Counted from the first letter of the stretch, positions 7,632 through 17,557 are shown. The stretch: DNA of 64,000 nt from Pseudarcicella hirudinis (GCF_900115665.1 NZ_FOXH01000017.1:1-64000); one strand, 5' to 3'. The notes: generated by a model not told the origin, from the sequence alone. Numbers and translations: made by a program.

Positions 7632-8585
7632 TTAATCCTCCCAGACTGCATAGGCAAAACCTGATGTACCAAAGCCATTGCCATTATGAAGAAGATATTT
7701 TTTTCCGTTATGTTCATAGCGGTGGCAATAGTTAATCATGTGATAATCAAATGAATCCGGATCTTCTGATTTAGCGATTCCGGCCAGGTCATCTTTTCTG
7801 TCCCATTTAATTCCATCTCTGGATTCTGCATAACCGATTCTGTAACTCTGATCTCTGTTGGTACGATAATCAACCGAGTGTCTGTAAGAATAGATCATTT
7901 TATAAATATTGTCTTCCTTAAATACAATCGGGCGGCCGACTGCGTGCAGAAAATCATCAAATGCAATACAAACATCTCCGGTGGAAGTCCAGTGAATCCC
8001 ATCTTTAGATTCAGCATAACGACAATCATAATAAGGTTCAGGGTAGCCATGTACATATTCACATTTCTGACCGGAAATATGCCACATTCTCCATATCCCG
8101 TTATCATTCATTACACAAGGTTGTGCTGCCCAGATCGGGTTATTGATAGAACGGTCCATGATAGGCCCTCTGAACATCTTATTGAAGGTCAGTCCGCCAT
8201 CATGACTTACTGCAAGACCCATTGAAAGTCTGTAAGAATTATGCGATCTGTTCCAACCTGTATAATAAAGCCAGATGTCACCATTTGGCATATCTACAAA
8301 CCATGAGGGCATAGCACCCGTTTCATCATATTCTCCAGGTCCACCCAATTCCAGTACCGGACGATCATGAATGTATCTGATCTTAGTAGGATCATCATAT
8401 TCAACATCAATAAATGTCGGGCGGGACTGACCTTGTGCATCACGTGAAGAAAAATAAATTCTGAGGAAATCTGCATGCTTATAGGCAAACGGAACCTGAG
8501 CATGTGAAACTGAGTGAGCCAGATTACCTTCAGGCTTATAAACTACTCCTTTTTTAATCCACATCGTATCTAAAGAGAATGACAA
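7632..8585 (-). CDS. Five-bladed beta-propeller glycosidase-like protein
   Basis: 317 residues without a signal peptide. The repeated blade pattern, in which a short aromatic strand is followed by phrases such as GLAVSHDGGLTFNK, CRYAESKDGIHWTS and IGYAESRDGIKWDR, is that of GH32/GH43/GH130-like five-bladed propellers. Since it lacks an export signal it probably acts in the cytoplasm on a sugar or glycan intermediate. Comparable propellers occur inside O-antigen and capsule clusters, where their activity is poorly known. A second ATG seven codons in (MWIKKG) is a possible start. Which acidic residues would be catalytic cannot be settled without a structure. Confidence 0.75.
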   Translation of the reverse strand: MSFSLDTMWIKKGVVYKPEGNLAHSVSHAQVPFAYKHADFLRIYFSSRDAQGQSRPTFIDVEYDDPTKIRYIHDRPVLELGGPGEYDETGAMPSWFVDMPNGDIWLYYTGWNRSHNSYRLSMGLAVSHDGGLTFNKMFRGPIMDRSINNPIWAAQPCVMNDNGIWRMWHISGQKCEYVHGYPEPYYDCRYAESKDGIHWTSTGDVCIAFDDFLHAVGRPIVFKEDNIYKMIYSYRHSVDYRTNRDQSYRIGYAESRDGIKWDRKDDLAGIAKSEDPDSFDYHMINYCHRYEHNGKKYLLHNGNGFGTSGFAYAVWED

Positions 8586-8638
8586 CCAAATGAATTGCAG
8601 AACATCTTCATTAGCTTGTCATTCATTTAATTCATTAA

Positions 8639-9514
8639 TTATTTAGTGTTTTTTTCCGCTCTGAGTCTCCAGTTATCTTCAAAATCCTTTCCAGGAATCT
8701 GAAGATTTACATTTACTTCCGGAATCACATCAGTTTTGGTAAATTCAAGGACATAATATCCGAAACCAAAAATCCAGTTAAGCTGGAAATTGTCAATATT
8801 TTTCGGTAAATCCTGCAAAGGAACTTCATCCGCAAACATCGGATTGGCTTTCATTAAAGTCTGATAAGTTGGCTCATTTCTTAACCATGGCGCAACACTT
8901 TCGTCACCCACTACCACTTTACCTCCGACTTTAACTACACGGGTAAATTCAGCAAGTGCTTCTTTTCTTTCAGAAAAAGTATTAATTCCTCCAAAATGGA
9001 AAACAGCGTCAAAGCTATTATCTTCAAATGGCAGATAAGTTCCGTTTGCGATAAAGTAATTAACTTTTACATCTTTCGGATCAAGTCTCTGCTTGGCCAA
9101 TCTCAACATATTCGGAGATAAATCAGAAAGATAGGCTTCTCCACCCGGAGCAACAGCCTGAATAATTAATTCAGAATCTTTCCCTGTTCCAGCACCAACT
9201 TCCAGGACCTTCATACCAGGTTTTAAACCCAGCATGGCAGTCATTTTCTCGCGGGTTGTTTTTTCATCTGCATGAAGAGATTCAAAAACCCAGGATACCC
9301 CACGATCATAGCGCTGATAAGCATCATTGTATGCCAATTGCTCTTTACGATCCTGTTCGAACAACTCTTTCGGAAAAACTAAATCCACGATGTCATTTAC
9401 TTCGTAACTAATCGGTTCTTCGGTTGAGGTATTATGTACGGTTTTTCCGTCAGAGGATAAAACAAGTTTAGTTTTTGTCTTTGGACAAATGAAATTATTA
9501 AAAAAATCACTCAT
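8639..9514 (-). CDS. Class I SAM-dependent methyltransferase
   Basis: 291 residues. The first 45 residues look like a small Trm112/zinc-ribbon-like lead (FICPKTKTKL, YEVNDIVDLVFP), though only one cysteine remains. A Rossmann methyltransferase domain follows, with motif I VLEVGAGTG at about 103-111, an acidic end of strand 2 (YLSDLSPNML) and a motif IV-like FDAVFHFGGINTF. The family fits methylation of a sugar or of the non-reducing end of a glycan. In Wzm/Wzt-type export systems a terminal methyl group often stops chain growth and marks the chain for export, which is a reasonable hypothesis here. Confidence 0.85.
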   Translation of the reverse strand: MSDFFNNFICPKTKTKLVLSSDGKTVHNTSTEEPISYEVNDIVDLVFPKELFEQDRKEQLAYNDAYQRYDRGVSWVFESLHADEKTTREKMTAMLGLKPGMKVLEVGAGTGKDSELIIQAVAPGGEAYLSDLSPNMLRLAKQRLDPKDVKVNYFIANGTYLPFEDNSFDAVFHFGGINTFSERKEALAEFTRVVKVGGKVVVGDESVAPWLRNEPTYQTLMKANPMFADEVPLQDLPKNIDNFQLNWIFGFGYYVLEFTKTDVIPEVNVNLQIPGKDFEDNWRLRAEKNTK

Positions 9515-9565
9515 TTTGTATTGGATTCAGTGTTTCGTTCGAATTGCAAATGAAATGTCCGGAAA

Positions 9566-10225
9566 CTATAAATTAATATCTTTACTTGAAACATTGGCTT
9601 TCTGGGCAGGGTTACCTTTCCAGATACTCCAATCTTCCGTCTTTTTTGCAGTAAGGTTAGCTCCCATGGCAATCAGTGTACCTTCGCCCAGATGAACGCC
9701 GTCTCTGATGGTAGCATTCACTCCAAAAAAGCAATACGGTTCAACGATGCATCGGCCTGAAAGTACAACATGCGAGGTGAAATACACATGGTCTTTGATC
9801 ACTCCGTGATGTCCGATATGGTTACCACTCCAAAGCACAACATTATTTCCGATTTCAACAAAAGGCTGAATAGTATTATCTTCCAGAATGAAACAGTTTT
9901 CACCGATTTTATCAGTTAAAACTGTTGCTTTGGAACTGATATACGAAATAAATTCGTATCCTTTTTCTTTGGCATCAGCATAAACTCTGGCTCTGATCTG
10001 GTTCATTTTTCTCTCACTCAGCGGTGCAAAAAACTTATACTCCGAGGGTGGATATAAACTTACCACATCTTCAAATGGCACTACCGGCAGCCCCTTGAAA
10101 GTTTCTTCTTTCAGGTATTCACGTTCTACCGTAAATGCAACAATTTCATGAGGAGAATCAGTTGTCAGATAAAAATGAGCCAGTTCTCCGACAAGTGCTG
10201 TACCAAAAACAACTACTTTCGCCAT
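9566..10225 (-). CDS. NeuD/PglD-like sugar O- or N-acyltransferase
   Basis: 219 residues. An N-terminal Rossmann-like part (VVVFGTALVGELAHFYL) binds the sugar nucleotide. The second half is a left-handed beta-helix with hexapeptide repeats (IGENCFILEDNTIQPFVEIG, IGHHGVI, VEPYCFFGVNATI) and a catalytic-type histidine in GNHIGHH. This is the plan of PglD, NeuD and related acetyltransferases, which transfer acetyl from acetyl-CoA to an amino or hydroxyl group of a nucleotide-linked sugar. The DegT-type aminotransferase in the same block could supply the amino sugar. Confidence 0.85.
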   Translation of the reverse strand: MAKVVVFGTALVGELAHFYLTTDSPHEIVAFTVEREYLKEETFKGLPVVPFEDVVSLYPPSEYKFFAPLSERKMNQIRARVYADAKEKGYEFISYISSKATVLTDKIGENCFILEDNTIQPFVEIGNNVVLWSGNHIGHHGVIKDHVYFTSHVVLSGRCIVEPYCFFGVNATIRDGVHLGEGTLIAMGANLTAKKTEDWSIWKGNPAQKANVSSKDINL

Positions 10226-10256
10226 ATTTTTCTATTTATACCAATTATGAAATCAT

Positions 10257-10955
10257 TTAAACCAACTCATATTCATCCAGTAACTGATGTACCTTTTCTT
10301 TGGAATTAAACATCAGAACATCAATTATTGAAAGCCAGGCAACAAATTCATTGTTAAACTGCTGGTAAACAACCGGTCTTGATTTAATAAAATTAAGTTG
10401 AATACTTCTTTCTTCAAAGTATTTTTTGTCATACAACTCTGTTCCGCCAATCGGGTTAATATATTGACTGGCTTTTTCCTGCAAGCAAATATCCATAATT
10501 CTTTCCTGTGCTTTCAGGTGTGCATTTGAATACCTGGCAGAACTTGGAACAATCTCAGTTTTAATCTCAAGGTACTGACAAATCTTTTGCAATGAAACCA
10601 GTGCCAATCCTGCGATGTTCTGCTCTCCGGCATGCAGCGTTTCTGAAATTAACGGAAAAACTTCCTGATAATAAGGGGCTTTCTTATAGGCTTGTTCGAT
10701 TGTCTTTAACATCTTTACATGCCATTTCCCGTCATTAATTACATCAACTTCATTAATCAGTTTATTCTGGCTGGCATCCTTCAATGGAACAGTAAACATA
10801 TTCTCTTTTCCGGAGACCAGAATTCTGTTACGATTTATCCAGCCACGATTTATAAAATTTACATCGTCGTACATTACAAACTTGTCAACAGCCTTAATCA
10901 ACTGTATATATCCTATGTAAGGAAATATGTATGGCTGCATTATTGCTAAACGCAT
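10257..10955 (-). CDS. WbqC-like family protein
   Basis: 232 residues starting MRLAIMQPYIFPYIGYIQLI, with VMYDDVNFINRGWINRN shortly after, both hallmarks of the WbqC family (PF08889). Members occur in O-antigen and capsule clusters, commonly beside sugar aminotransferases and acyltransferases. They are thought to help make amino-acylated or otherwise modified amino sugars, but the reaction is not well established. The gene lies between the multi-TM glycosyltransferase and the acyltransferase and is probably co-transcribed with them. Confidence 0.85.
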   Translation of the reverse strand: MRLAIMQPYIFPYIGYIQLIKAVDKFVMYDDVNFINRGWINRNRILVSGKENMFTVPLKDASQNKLINEVDVINDGKWHVKMLKTIEQAYKKAPYYQEVFPLISETLHAGEQNIAGLALVSLQKICQYLEIKTEIVPSSARYSNAHLKAQERIMDICLQEKASQYINPIGGTELYDKKYFEERSIQLNFIKSRPVVYQQFNNEFVAWLSIIDVLMFNSKEKVHQLLDEYELV

Positions 10956-11070
10956 AAATTTTCTATCTGTTGTAAAAACTTATTTAACGTTATAATTCCT
11001 CCGGAATAAGAGGTTAAAAGCTAAAATATGAGTTTTTAATTCAAAAGTTAAAGTATCAGATTCCTGTGGT

Positions 11071-13110
11071 TTATTTCAGTTTTCTCAAATAATAATCTTC
11101 TCCTCTTACAATCAGGTCTGTTCTGGTTGTATCTGTTCCCAGGCGGATATCTCCGGGTTTAGGTTTAATCACATTTTTAGAAAAAAACAGGTATTGTGCT
11201 TCTTTCGGAATCGGCTGTACACCTTTTTCAAAAGGATTTACCGGAATTAATGTCCTGCTCAGCTTTGCCCCCCACAAAGGATATTCGTAATCATCATTGA
11301 TCGTTCCCAATGCCACTACTGCATTCTGCGGAACAAGCTCATTAAACCTTTTATAGGCTGGCGTAATATCCGGACGTGCCCAGGTTTCCAATTCTATTCT
11401 TTCTGTATCAAAAGCGGAAGGACGGCCTAAAGCAGCAAAAGGAAGGCATCTTTCATTTAAATAAATAACAGATACCGCTGAAACAGAACCAATAATTACA
11501 GTAATCCCAACCCACACTTTTAGAATTGAAAATGTTTTAGTGGAAATTGCCCATTTTTCTTTGGTAAACAATAAAATCAGGAAAGGAACCGCATAAACTG
11601 AAGTACTGATAAAATACCGGCCTTTCCAGGGATCATAAGGTGCCGAATAAGACAATGCCATAAAATGGAGAATAAATGCTATTCCCAGGAAAACATGCGG
11701 CTTTGATCTGATAACACCTGTCATAACCAGCAGAATAATCGGCAAAATCAAGCCAAATCCGAAAATGCCCCAATAAGGATTTGCATTAAAAAATTCGAAC
11801 CTGCGGTGGTAAGTAAAGGGGACAATCGAAAAATCCGTTTCTTCCTGCAATCTGAGATTCAACGCCTTTTCAGCTTTTTCAATCGGAATTTTCATTTTTT
11901 CATTCAATGAATCTCCCACCTCCCAGTTTCTCAATCCATCCAGATTGATCATGTCCATACTATAGCGCACTACATTTCTCGATCCCTGTTTGATAAGATT
12001 TTTCAGCGTTCCGGCTCTTTCAACAGATTGATGTTTAGTAGCAGTCGGTGGTCCGATCGGGTGTCCGAAAACCTCCACATTTTTAAGATAACCTGTCGGG
12101 AGTGTAAATAAAGAAACTCCGATAACAGTCCCCAAAACAATGTGTTTTAACCTTTTGAAAAATACCTGTTCCCATTTTTCTTCCCAGAAAACTGCATACA
12201 ATACAATAAAAAACAATGGAGGAAATGAAAACAGAAAAGTGATTTTATGCCCTAATGCTATTCCGAAAGTAAGTCCAGCAAGGTATAAATAACGACGACG
12301 TTTAAGGTTTTTATAAGTAAAAAGGAAATAAATCAGACAGGTAAGGTACGAAGCCAGAACGATATCCGTCTCAGTTGTAACAGATTGCATCAGCACATCC
12401 GGTAACAACAGCATAACAAGTCCGCAGAAAATACTGGCGGTTAAATTCTTTCCGATTCGCTGTGCGATTCCAAATGCCCCGATTCCAACGATCCAGTAAG
12501 CCATATGGTGAATAAGTTTGAAGAAATTTTCAACTTTTCCACTCATCAGATAACTGTAAATCTGAATTGTACAGATACTTTTCGGATAGGTATCAATATT
12601 CCAGTTTGTTCCTCCGAAATGAGCCATTGTTCCATGTCTCATATAATACATTACCCGGTTCAGATGCCCGGTCATGCTATCCCACTCATTCGGGACGGTA
12701 TAAGCAACCAGAAACAAATTGGTAACCGCAATGATAATAACACTTGAAAACAATAAGGAAAAAACAAATTTGAGAAACAGGCTAAGTGAACCAAACCAAT
12801 TCCAGAAAATCTGAATTCTACTCCCAACTATCTCAAAAAAGGTGAATTTTTCCCGATTATCTCTGCCGAAGACTTTGGTAAACTGAACATAAAGAATGAA
12901 TGCGGGAATAAAAACAGAAAGAGCCCAAAAACGGCGGTCGTCAATTTTATTAAACTGAGAAAGGACAAAACCGGTTATGATAATACTTCCTGCAAATGTC
13001 ATATAAGCAGTAATGATAATATCGACTAACGATTTATTACAAATTCTCGAAGCAATCCGGAAGACAAAGCCAACGAATAATACAAAGAATATTTTGTAAA
13101 TAAATTCCAT
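11071..13110 (-). CDS. Multi-membrane-spanning (GT-C-like) glycosyltransferase
   Basis: 679 residues with about a dozen hydrophobic segments and a soluble C-terminal domain from about residue 570. A long loop after the early membrane segments holds NEWDSMTGHLNRVMYYMRHG, where the acidic residue and histidine recall the first-loop catalytic motif of GT-C enzymes such as ArnT and protein mannosyltransferases. It probably uses a polyprenyl-phosphate sugar on the periplasmic side of the inner membrane. The acceptor could be the exported polysaccharide or its lipid anchor. An O-antigen ligase or polymerase is a less likely alternative. Confidence 0.7.
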   Translation of the reverse strand: MEFIYKIFFVLFVGFVFRIASRICNKSLVDIIITAYMTFAGSIIITGFVLSQFNKIDDRRFWALSVFIPAFILYVQFTKVFGRDNREKFTFFEIVGSRIQIFWNWFGSLSLFLKFVFSLLFSSVIIIAVTNLFLVAYTVPNEWDSMTGHLNRVMYYMRHGTMAHFGGTNWNIDTYPKSICTIQIYSYLMSGKVENFFKLIHHMAYWIVGIGAFGIAQRIGKNLTASIFCGLVMLLLPDVLMQSVTTETDIVLASYLTCLIYFLFTYKNLKRRRYLYLAGLTFGIALGHKITFLFSFPPLFFIVLYAVFWEEKWEQVFFKRLKHIVLGTVIGVSLFTLPTGYLKNVEVFGHPIGPPTATKHQSVERAGTLKNLIKQGSRNVVRYSMDMINLDGLRNWEVGDSLNEKMKIPIEKAEKALNLRLQEETDFSIVPFTYHRRFEFFNANPYWGIFGFGLILPIILLVMTGVIRSKPHVFLGIAFILHFMALSYSAPYDPWKGRYFISTSVYAVPFLILLFTKEKWAISTKTFSILKVWVGITVIIGSVSAVSVIYLNERCLPFAALGRPSAFDTERIELETWARPDITPAYKRFNELVPQNAVVALGTINDDYEYPLWGAKLSRTLIPVNPFEKGVQPIPKEAQYLFFSKNVIKPKPGDIRLGTDTTRTDLIVRGEDYYLRKLK

Positions 13111-13131
13111 CTAGGGTAAATAGGTTAAATT

Positions 13132-14211
13132 TTAAAGTATTGAATCTGAGACGATTCTTGAAATTTTCTCTACATCGTCATGGGCTAAATCATAGAACAG
13201 CGGAAGTGATAAAGCTCTCAGTGCAAAATCATCAGAAACCGGACAATTGCTTTCTTTCTGAACAAATGGCAAAGTACTTAAAGAAGGATAGAAATATCTT
13301 CTCGGGAAAATATCGTGAGCTTCCAGATTCGCCTTGGTTTTAAGCAAAGCTTCTTCCGACTCAAAAAAGACTGGGTAATAAGCATAATTTCTGACCAGAT
13401 CAGCTTTCCATTCAGGACTGCCCAGCTTTTCTCCGAAAGGTAAAAGTCTGTCGTACAATTCTGATATTTCCTTTCTGCTGCGAATAATTTCCGGAACATC
13501 TGGCAAGACGCAAAGTCCCATAGCAGCATGAAATTCCGAGTTTTTCCCGTTAATACCAATCGTCAGGTAATTGTCGGCAATATGTCCGAAACTTCTGTAG
13601 CGGTCTATCAGCCAAGCCACATCATCATTATCAGTAATTATCGCACCGCCTTCAGTGGTATGGAATACTTTTGTAGCATGAAAACTACAGGTACTGATAT
13701 CACCATAAGACAAAAGCGCTTTACCGCCTAAATCAGCACCATAACAATGTGCTCCGTCATAAATTACTTTAATCTTATATTTTTCACCGATTCTGGCTAA
13801 AGCTTCCACATCACATGCGTTTCCATACACGTGGGTAGCCAGTATGGCCTGAGTATTTTCAGTAATGGCTGCCTCAACTCTGGCAGGATCAATACATAAA
13901 TCTTTAGGAGAAACATCCGCAAAAACCGGGGTACAATTTTCCCAGATTACTGAATGTGAGGTTGCACAATATGAAAATGGTGTAGTAATAACCTCTTTGG
14001 AAATTCCCAAAACTTTCAGGGCAATTTGAATAGCAATAGTACCGTTGCTTACAAATAAACAGTGTTTTACCCCGAGGTAATCTCTCAGCTTTGCTTCCAG
14101 TTCTTTTACCAGAGGTCCGTTATTGGTAAGCTGAACACGATCCCAGATGCCCTTAACATAGCTTTGGTACTCCTCAATATCAGGTAAATATGTTTTGGTA
14201 ACGTTAATCAT
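13132..14211 (-). CDS. DegT/DnrJ/EryC1/StrS-family sugar aminotransferase
   Basis: 359 residues of the PLP-dependent fold type I sugar aminotransferase family. The PLP-binding aspartate is D152 in VIYDGAHCYGA, and the Schiff-base lysine is K181 in SFHATKVFHTTEGG. Family members transaminate keto-sugars on nucleotides (for example to Qui4N, Fuc3N or viosamine) for O-antigens and S-layer glycans. No dehydratase or nucleotidyltransferase to make the keto-sugar is in the window, so these are presumably encoded elsewhere. It lies just downstream of wzt in the same direction. Confidence 0.92.
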   Translation of the reverse strand: MINVTKTYLPDIEEYQSYVKGIWDRVQLTNNGPLVKELEAKLRDYLGVKHCLFVSNGTIAIQIALKVLGISKEVITTPFSYCATSHSVIWENCTPVFADVSPKDLCIDPARVEAAITENTQAILATHVYGNACDVEALARIGEKYKIKVIYDGAHCYGADLGGKALLSYGDISTCSFHATKVFHTTEGGAIITDNDDVAWLIDRYRSFGHIADNYLTIGINGKNSEFHAAMGLCVLPDVPEIIRSRKEISELYDRLLPFGEKLGSPEWKADLVRNYAYYPVFFESEEALLKTKANLEAHDIFPRRYFYPSLSTLPFVQKESNCPVSDDFALRALSLPLFYDLAHDDVEKISRIVSDSIL

Positions 14212-14296
14212 TTTAATAATGCTTTAGTTATTTCGTTGAAACCCAAGCCGGCAAAACCGATAATTATTTGTATAAATCTTGATAGCCAACGATTAA

Positions 14297-15550
14297 CTAA
14301 ACATTTTCATACTCTAACTGGGTAATTGGAAATGCAATCTGAGGGCGAACATAACCTGGCCATTTTCCATACCAGGAAACCCCTTCTCTATAGTCTTCTA
14401 CTTCAAAAATCAGGCTTTCTTCAAAATTCATTAAAGGTGTTGACGTATCTTTTACCACCATAAAGGAAAGGGAATAAGAACCGTCATTAAGGAAATTCCC
14501 CTCTATTTCACATTCAGCCTTAACAATACCTTTCTCAAATTTTCTGGAAGGAGTTCCGATATTGAACACACATTCTCCTGTTAACGAATTCAAATGCAGA
14601 CTCACATTAAGATTCGCAGAATCAAGCATATTCCAGAACTCAATCTCAATTTTAAACGGCGTTCTTACATCAATATGTTTAAGATCTCCGATGTATTTAG
14701 GAACAATTTTAACACTCTTTAAGCGCACTTTATCATTGCCGGGAGCATCCTCAGGTGTTTCCCATGAACTGGATAATCCGGTTTTCTGGATATGACTCAG
14801 GTAATTGGCAATAACCTGATTTGTCTCTCCTATTTCAACCAATTGCCCTTTTTTCATGAATATCGACTTATTACAAAGTCCCTGAACTGCAGTCAGGTTA
14901 TGGCTCACGAATATAATCGTTCTTCCGGCGTTTGAAGCATCCTTCATTTTACCCAGACATTTTCGCTGGAATTCAGCATCACCTACGGCAAGTACCTCAT
15001 CAATAATCATGATTTCAGGTTCCAGGTGAGCAGAAATGGCAAAACCGAGGCGAACATACATCCCCGAAGAATATCGTTTTACCGGTGTATCAAGAAATTT
15101 CTCCACACCTGCGAAATCAACGATTGCATCAAAATGTCTCTTGATTTCATCTCTTTTCATGCCAAGTATCGCACCGTTCAGGAATATATTTTCTCTTCCT
15201 GAAAGTTCAGGATGAAAGCCCGTTCCCACTTCAAGCAAACTGGCTACACGTCCTGTAATACTGATTCGTCCCTGTGTCGGCTCGGTAATCCGGCTCAACA
15301 CTTTAAGCATGGTAGATTTTCCGGCACCATTCGATCCTACAATCCCAACACGATCTCCCTGTTCGATTTCGAAACTGACATTTTTCAATGCCCAGAATTC
15401 CTCGTGGGTTTCCTGGTCTCTGTCTCTCGAAGAGAAAAGTCCACTGAAAGTATCTGTAATTACTTCCCGGAGTGTACTTTTTGGTGCATTGCCCTTTTTG
15501 TGGTCAATGATGTATTTCTTACTTATATTTTCAGCTTTGATTACTGACAT
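14297..15550 (-). CDS. wzt: Polysaccharide ABC transporter ATP-binding protein (Wzt) with C-terminal carbohydrate-binding domain
   Basis: 417 residues. The nucleotide-binding domain has Walker A GSNGAGKST (about 72-80), signature RYSSGMYVRL (about 159-168), Walker B IMIIDEVLAVGD and the switch histidine in VSHN. The extra C-terminal half (about 265-417) is a beta-sandwich of the Wzt type, which in characterised systems binds the capped end of the O-polysaccharide before export. Its presence argues that the chain carries a terminal modification, and the methyltransferase, oxygenase and acyltransferase downstream are candidates to make it. It pairs with the permease encoded immediately upstream. 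Confidence 0.93.
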   Translation of the reverse strand: MSVIKAENISKKYIIDHKKGNAPKSTLREVITDTFSGLFSSRDRDQETHEEFWALKNVSFEIEQGDRVGIVGSNGAGKSTMLKVLSRITEPTQGRISITGRVASLLEVGTGFHPELSGRENIFLNGAILGMKRDEIKRHFDAIVDFAGVEKFLDTPVKRYSSGMYVRLGFAISAHLEPEIMIIDEVLAVGDAEFQRKCLGKMKDASNAGRTIIFVSHNLTAVQGLCNKSIFMKKGQLVEIGETNQVIANYLSHIQKTGLSSSWETPEDAPGNDKVRLKSVKIVPKYIGDLKHIDVRTPFKIEIEFWNMLDSANLNVSLHLNSLTGECVFNIGTPSRKFEKGIVKAECEIEGNFLNDGSYSLSFMVVKDTSTPLMNFEESLIFEVEDYREGVSWYGKWPGYVRPQIAFPITQLEYENV

Positions 15551-15642
15551 AACTTCATCCTACAGATTACTCATCGATTTTAGAATCAGGGCTAAAGATT
15601 TCTGATTAAAATGCTGAAATCCTTTTTTCCAAAATCAATTTC

Positions 15643-16470
15643 TTATATAAAATCAACAAAAGAGTTTTCCTTTTTACGGAAGAAAACAATTGAAATAAAG
15701 GTAGTTATTATTACAAATACCAAAGAGGGCACAAAACTGCTCCATTGGAAATATGCATAATTCTGAATAGTACTCCAACGGAAACCTTCAATAATGCCCG
15801 ATAACGGATTCAAAATACTATAATATTTAAACCACCATTCATCCTGGAATTTCGAAACTGAATAAACAACCGGACAAACGAAAAAGCCATATTGCACAAC
15901 AAGTGGTACAATTTGCTGAAAATCACGGTACTTAACATTTAAAACTGCAAAAATCAATCCCAGACTAAATGCCGCCATTGCCGTTAAAGCCAGAAAGAAC
16001 GGAATCATCAGCATATTCCAGTCCGGATAATAGCCATAATAACAAAGCATCGGAATCAATACCACCAGACCTACCAGAAAATCAACCAAAGCTACCGAAA
16101 TAGATGAGATTGCCATGATTAATCTGGGAAAATATACTTTTGAAACAAGATTCGAATTCCCGGTAATACTGTTACTAACTTGCTGAAGAGCCGTTGCAAA
16201 GAAATTCCAGAGCAATATGCCTGAAAAAATAATTACCTGGTACTTGACATTCGAATCATCCTTTATTTTGGCAACTTTATCATATGCAAATACAAATACC
16301 ATCATCATCATAACAGGGCGGATAATGGCCCAAAGAATCCCGATGGAAGTTTGTTTATATCTGACTGTAACATCTCTGAGGGCCAGAATCAATAAAAGTT
16401 CTTTGAATCTCCAAAGATCCTTCCAGTAGTTTTTTGCTGTTCTGCCTGCCTCTATAACTATTTCCTGCAT
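15643..16470 (-). CDS. wzm: Polysaccharide ABC-2 type export permease (Wzm)
   Basis: 275 residues with six predicted membrane segments. The N-terminal amphipathic stretch YWKDLWRFKELLLILALRDV leads into VRYKQTSIGILWAIIRPV, as in Wzm/KpsM/TagG permeases. It forms the membrane channel that, with Wzt, flips undecaprenyl-linked glycan to the periplasm. It follows the Wzz-like gene by four bases, so the two are clearly co-transcribed. Confidence 0.92.
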   Translation of the reverse strand: MQEIVIEAGRTAKNYWKDLWRFKELLLILALRDVTVRYKQTSIGILWAIIRPVMMMMVFVFAYDKVAKIKDDSNVKYQVIIFSGILLWNFFATALQQVSNSITGNSNLVSKVYFPRLIMAISSISVALVDFLVGLVVLIPMLCYYGYYPDWNMLMIPFFLALTAMAAFSLGLIFAVLNVKYRDFQQIVPLVVQYGFFVCPVVYSVSKFQDEWWFKYYSILNPLSGIIEGFRWSTIQNYAYFQWSSFVPSLVFVIITTFISIVFFRKKENSFVDFI

Positions 16471-16474
16471 AAAA

Positions 16475-17557
16475 TTAACTATTCAAAATATCTCTTAATG
16501 CCTTTCTTACTGTAATGTAAATTAAAGAAAGTACCAGACCAATCGCCGCTCCTATCTTTATAAATTTTCCAAAATTAACCGGTGTTCCCGGAATCGGAAG
16601 TTCCGCATCATCTATTCTGGTAAATAAAGGTGCTTCTTTTACGACTGAAAATCTTAAGTTATCCTGGCTTTTCACGGCCTCGTAATAAAGACTCTGAGTT
16701 TGAGAAGTGTTCATACTCAGGCGTTCAGACTGCAATCTGCCCTGCTGCATAATAATCTGCTGGTTCTGATCATTATATCTTGCCAATGCCCCCTGATTAC
16801 GGTAAAGGGCATTTCTAAGAGAATCCACACGTGAGTCAATCAGTTCCAACAGCTCTCTTGTCTTTTTGGTTTTGGTCTCAATATAGAAACTGGTAACTGT
16901 TTTAAGAAACAAATTTGCCCAGGTATAAGACAAAGTATCATTTCTTGTCGTCACTGTTAAAGTGGTAAATGAAGACTTTGAATTATCTGCACCAAGTACT
17001 GTAAGCGGTTTCAAAAATTCAGAAATTCTGTTAAGATAATCCAATTCTTTTACATTAAGTAATTTAGGATTATTATGTTTAAACTGAAAGGTCTTTGCTT
17101 CAACATCATCTTCCCATTCATCCTTTAGTACCCCGCTTTTTTTCAGGAAATAATTGGCAAAAATCACCTTTTTACCATTAATATTCACCTCAGACAAAAG
17201 TGCTTTACGATAAATCCCTTTGGTTTTTAGTAATTCCTTAAAATTCTCCCCGCTGAAAAGTCCGGTATTTCCGGAAGAAGCTCCCCCTCCAAACCCGAAC
17301 TGACTGGCCAGATCTGCGAGCCCTCCTGCCGTATTACCACCTCCGTTTTCCATATTAAAGGTTATCTTGGCAGCATAAGTAGGGTCTTCTTTACTGATAA
17401 ATTCAACAATAATTCCCCCTATTATTCCAAGTACGGTGAAGATTACGATGATCTTCCAGTTGTTTACTATTAAATTCTTAAACTTTATCAGTTTAACCAG
17501 AATATCTTTTAACGACATCTGGTCTTCTGGTAATATCTGGGGTTCTGTATAAGGCAT
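16475..17557 (-). CDS. Wzz-type chain-length/co-polymerase protein
   Basis: 360 residues with a cytoplasmic N-terminus, TM1 (about 35-55, WKIIVIFTVLGIIGGIIVEF), a large periplasmic region containing a coiled coil (about 230-300), and TM2 near the C-terminus with a proline-glycine-rich approach (ELPIPGTPVNFGKFIKIGAA), as in Wzz/PCP proteins. There is no tyrosine kinase domain. Such proteins set glycan chain length or link inner- and outer-membrane export parts. It stands between the Wza-like and Wzm genes, as expected for one export machine. Confidence 0.85.
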   Translation of the reverse strand: MPYTEPQILPEDQMSLKDILVKLIKFKNLIVNNWKIIVIFTVLGIIGGIIVEFISKEDPTYAAKITFNMENGGGNTAGGLADLASQFGFGGGASSGNTGLFSGENFKELLKTKGIYRKALLSEVNINGKKVIFANYFLKKSGVLKDEWEDDVEAKTFQFKHNNPKLLNVKELDYLNRISEFLKPLTVLGADNSKSSFTTLTVTTRNDTLSYTWANLFLKTVTSFYIETKTKKTRELLELIDSRVDSLRNALYRNQGALARYNDQNQQIIMQQGRLQSERLSMNTSQTQSLYYEAVKSQDNLRFSVVKEAPLFTRIDDAELPIPGTPVNFGKFIKIGAAIGLVLSLIYITVRKALRDILNS

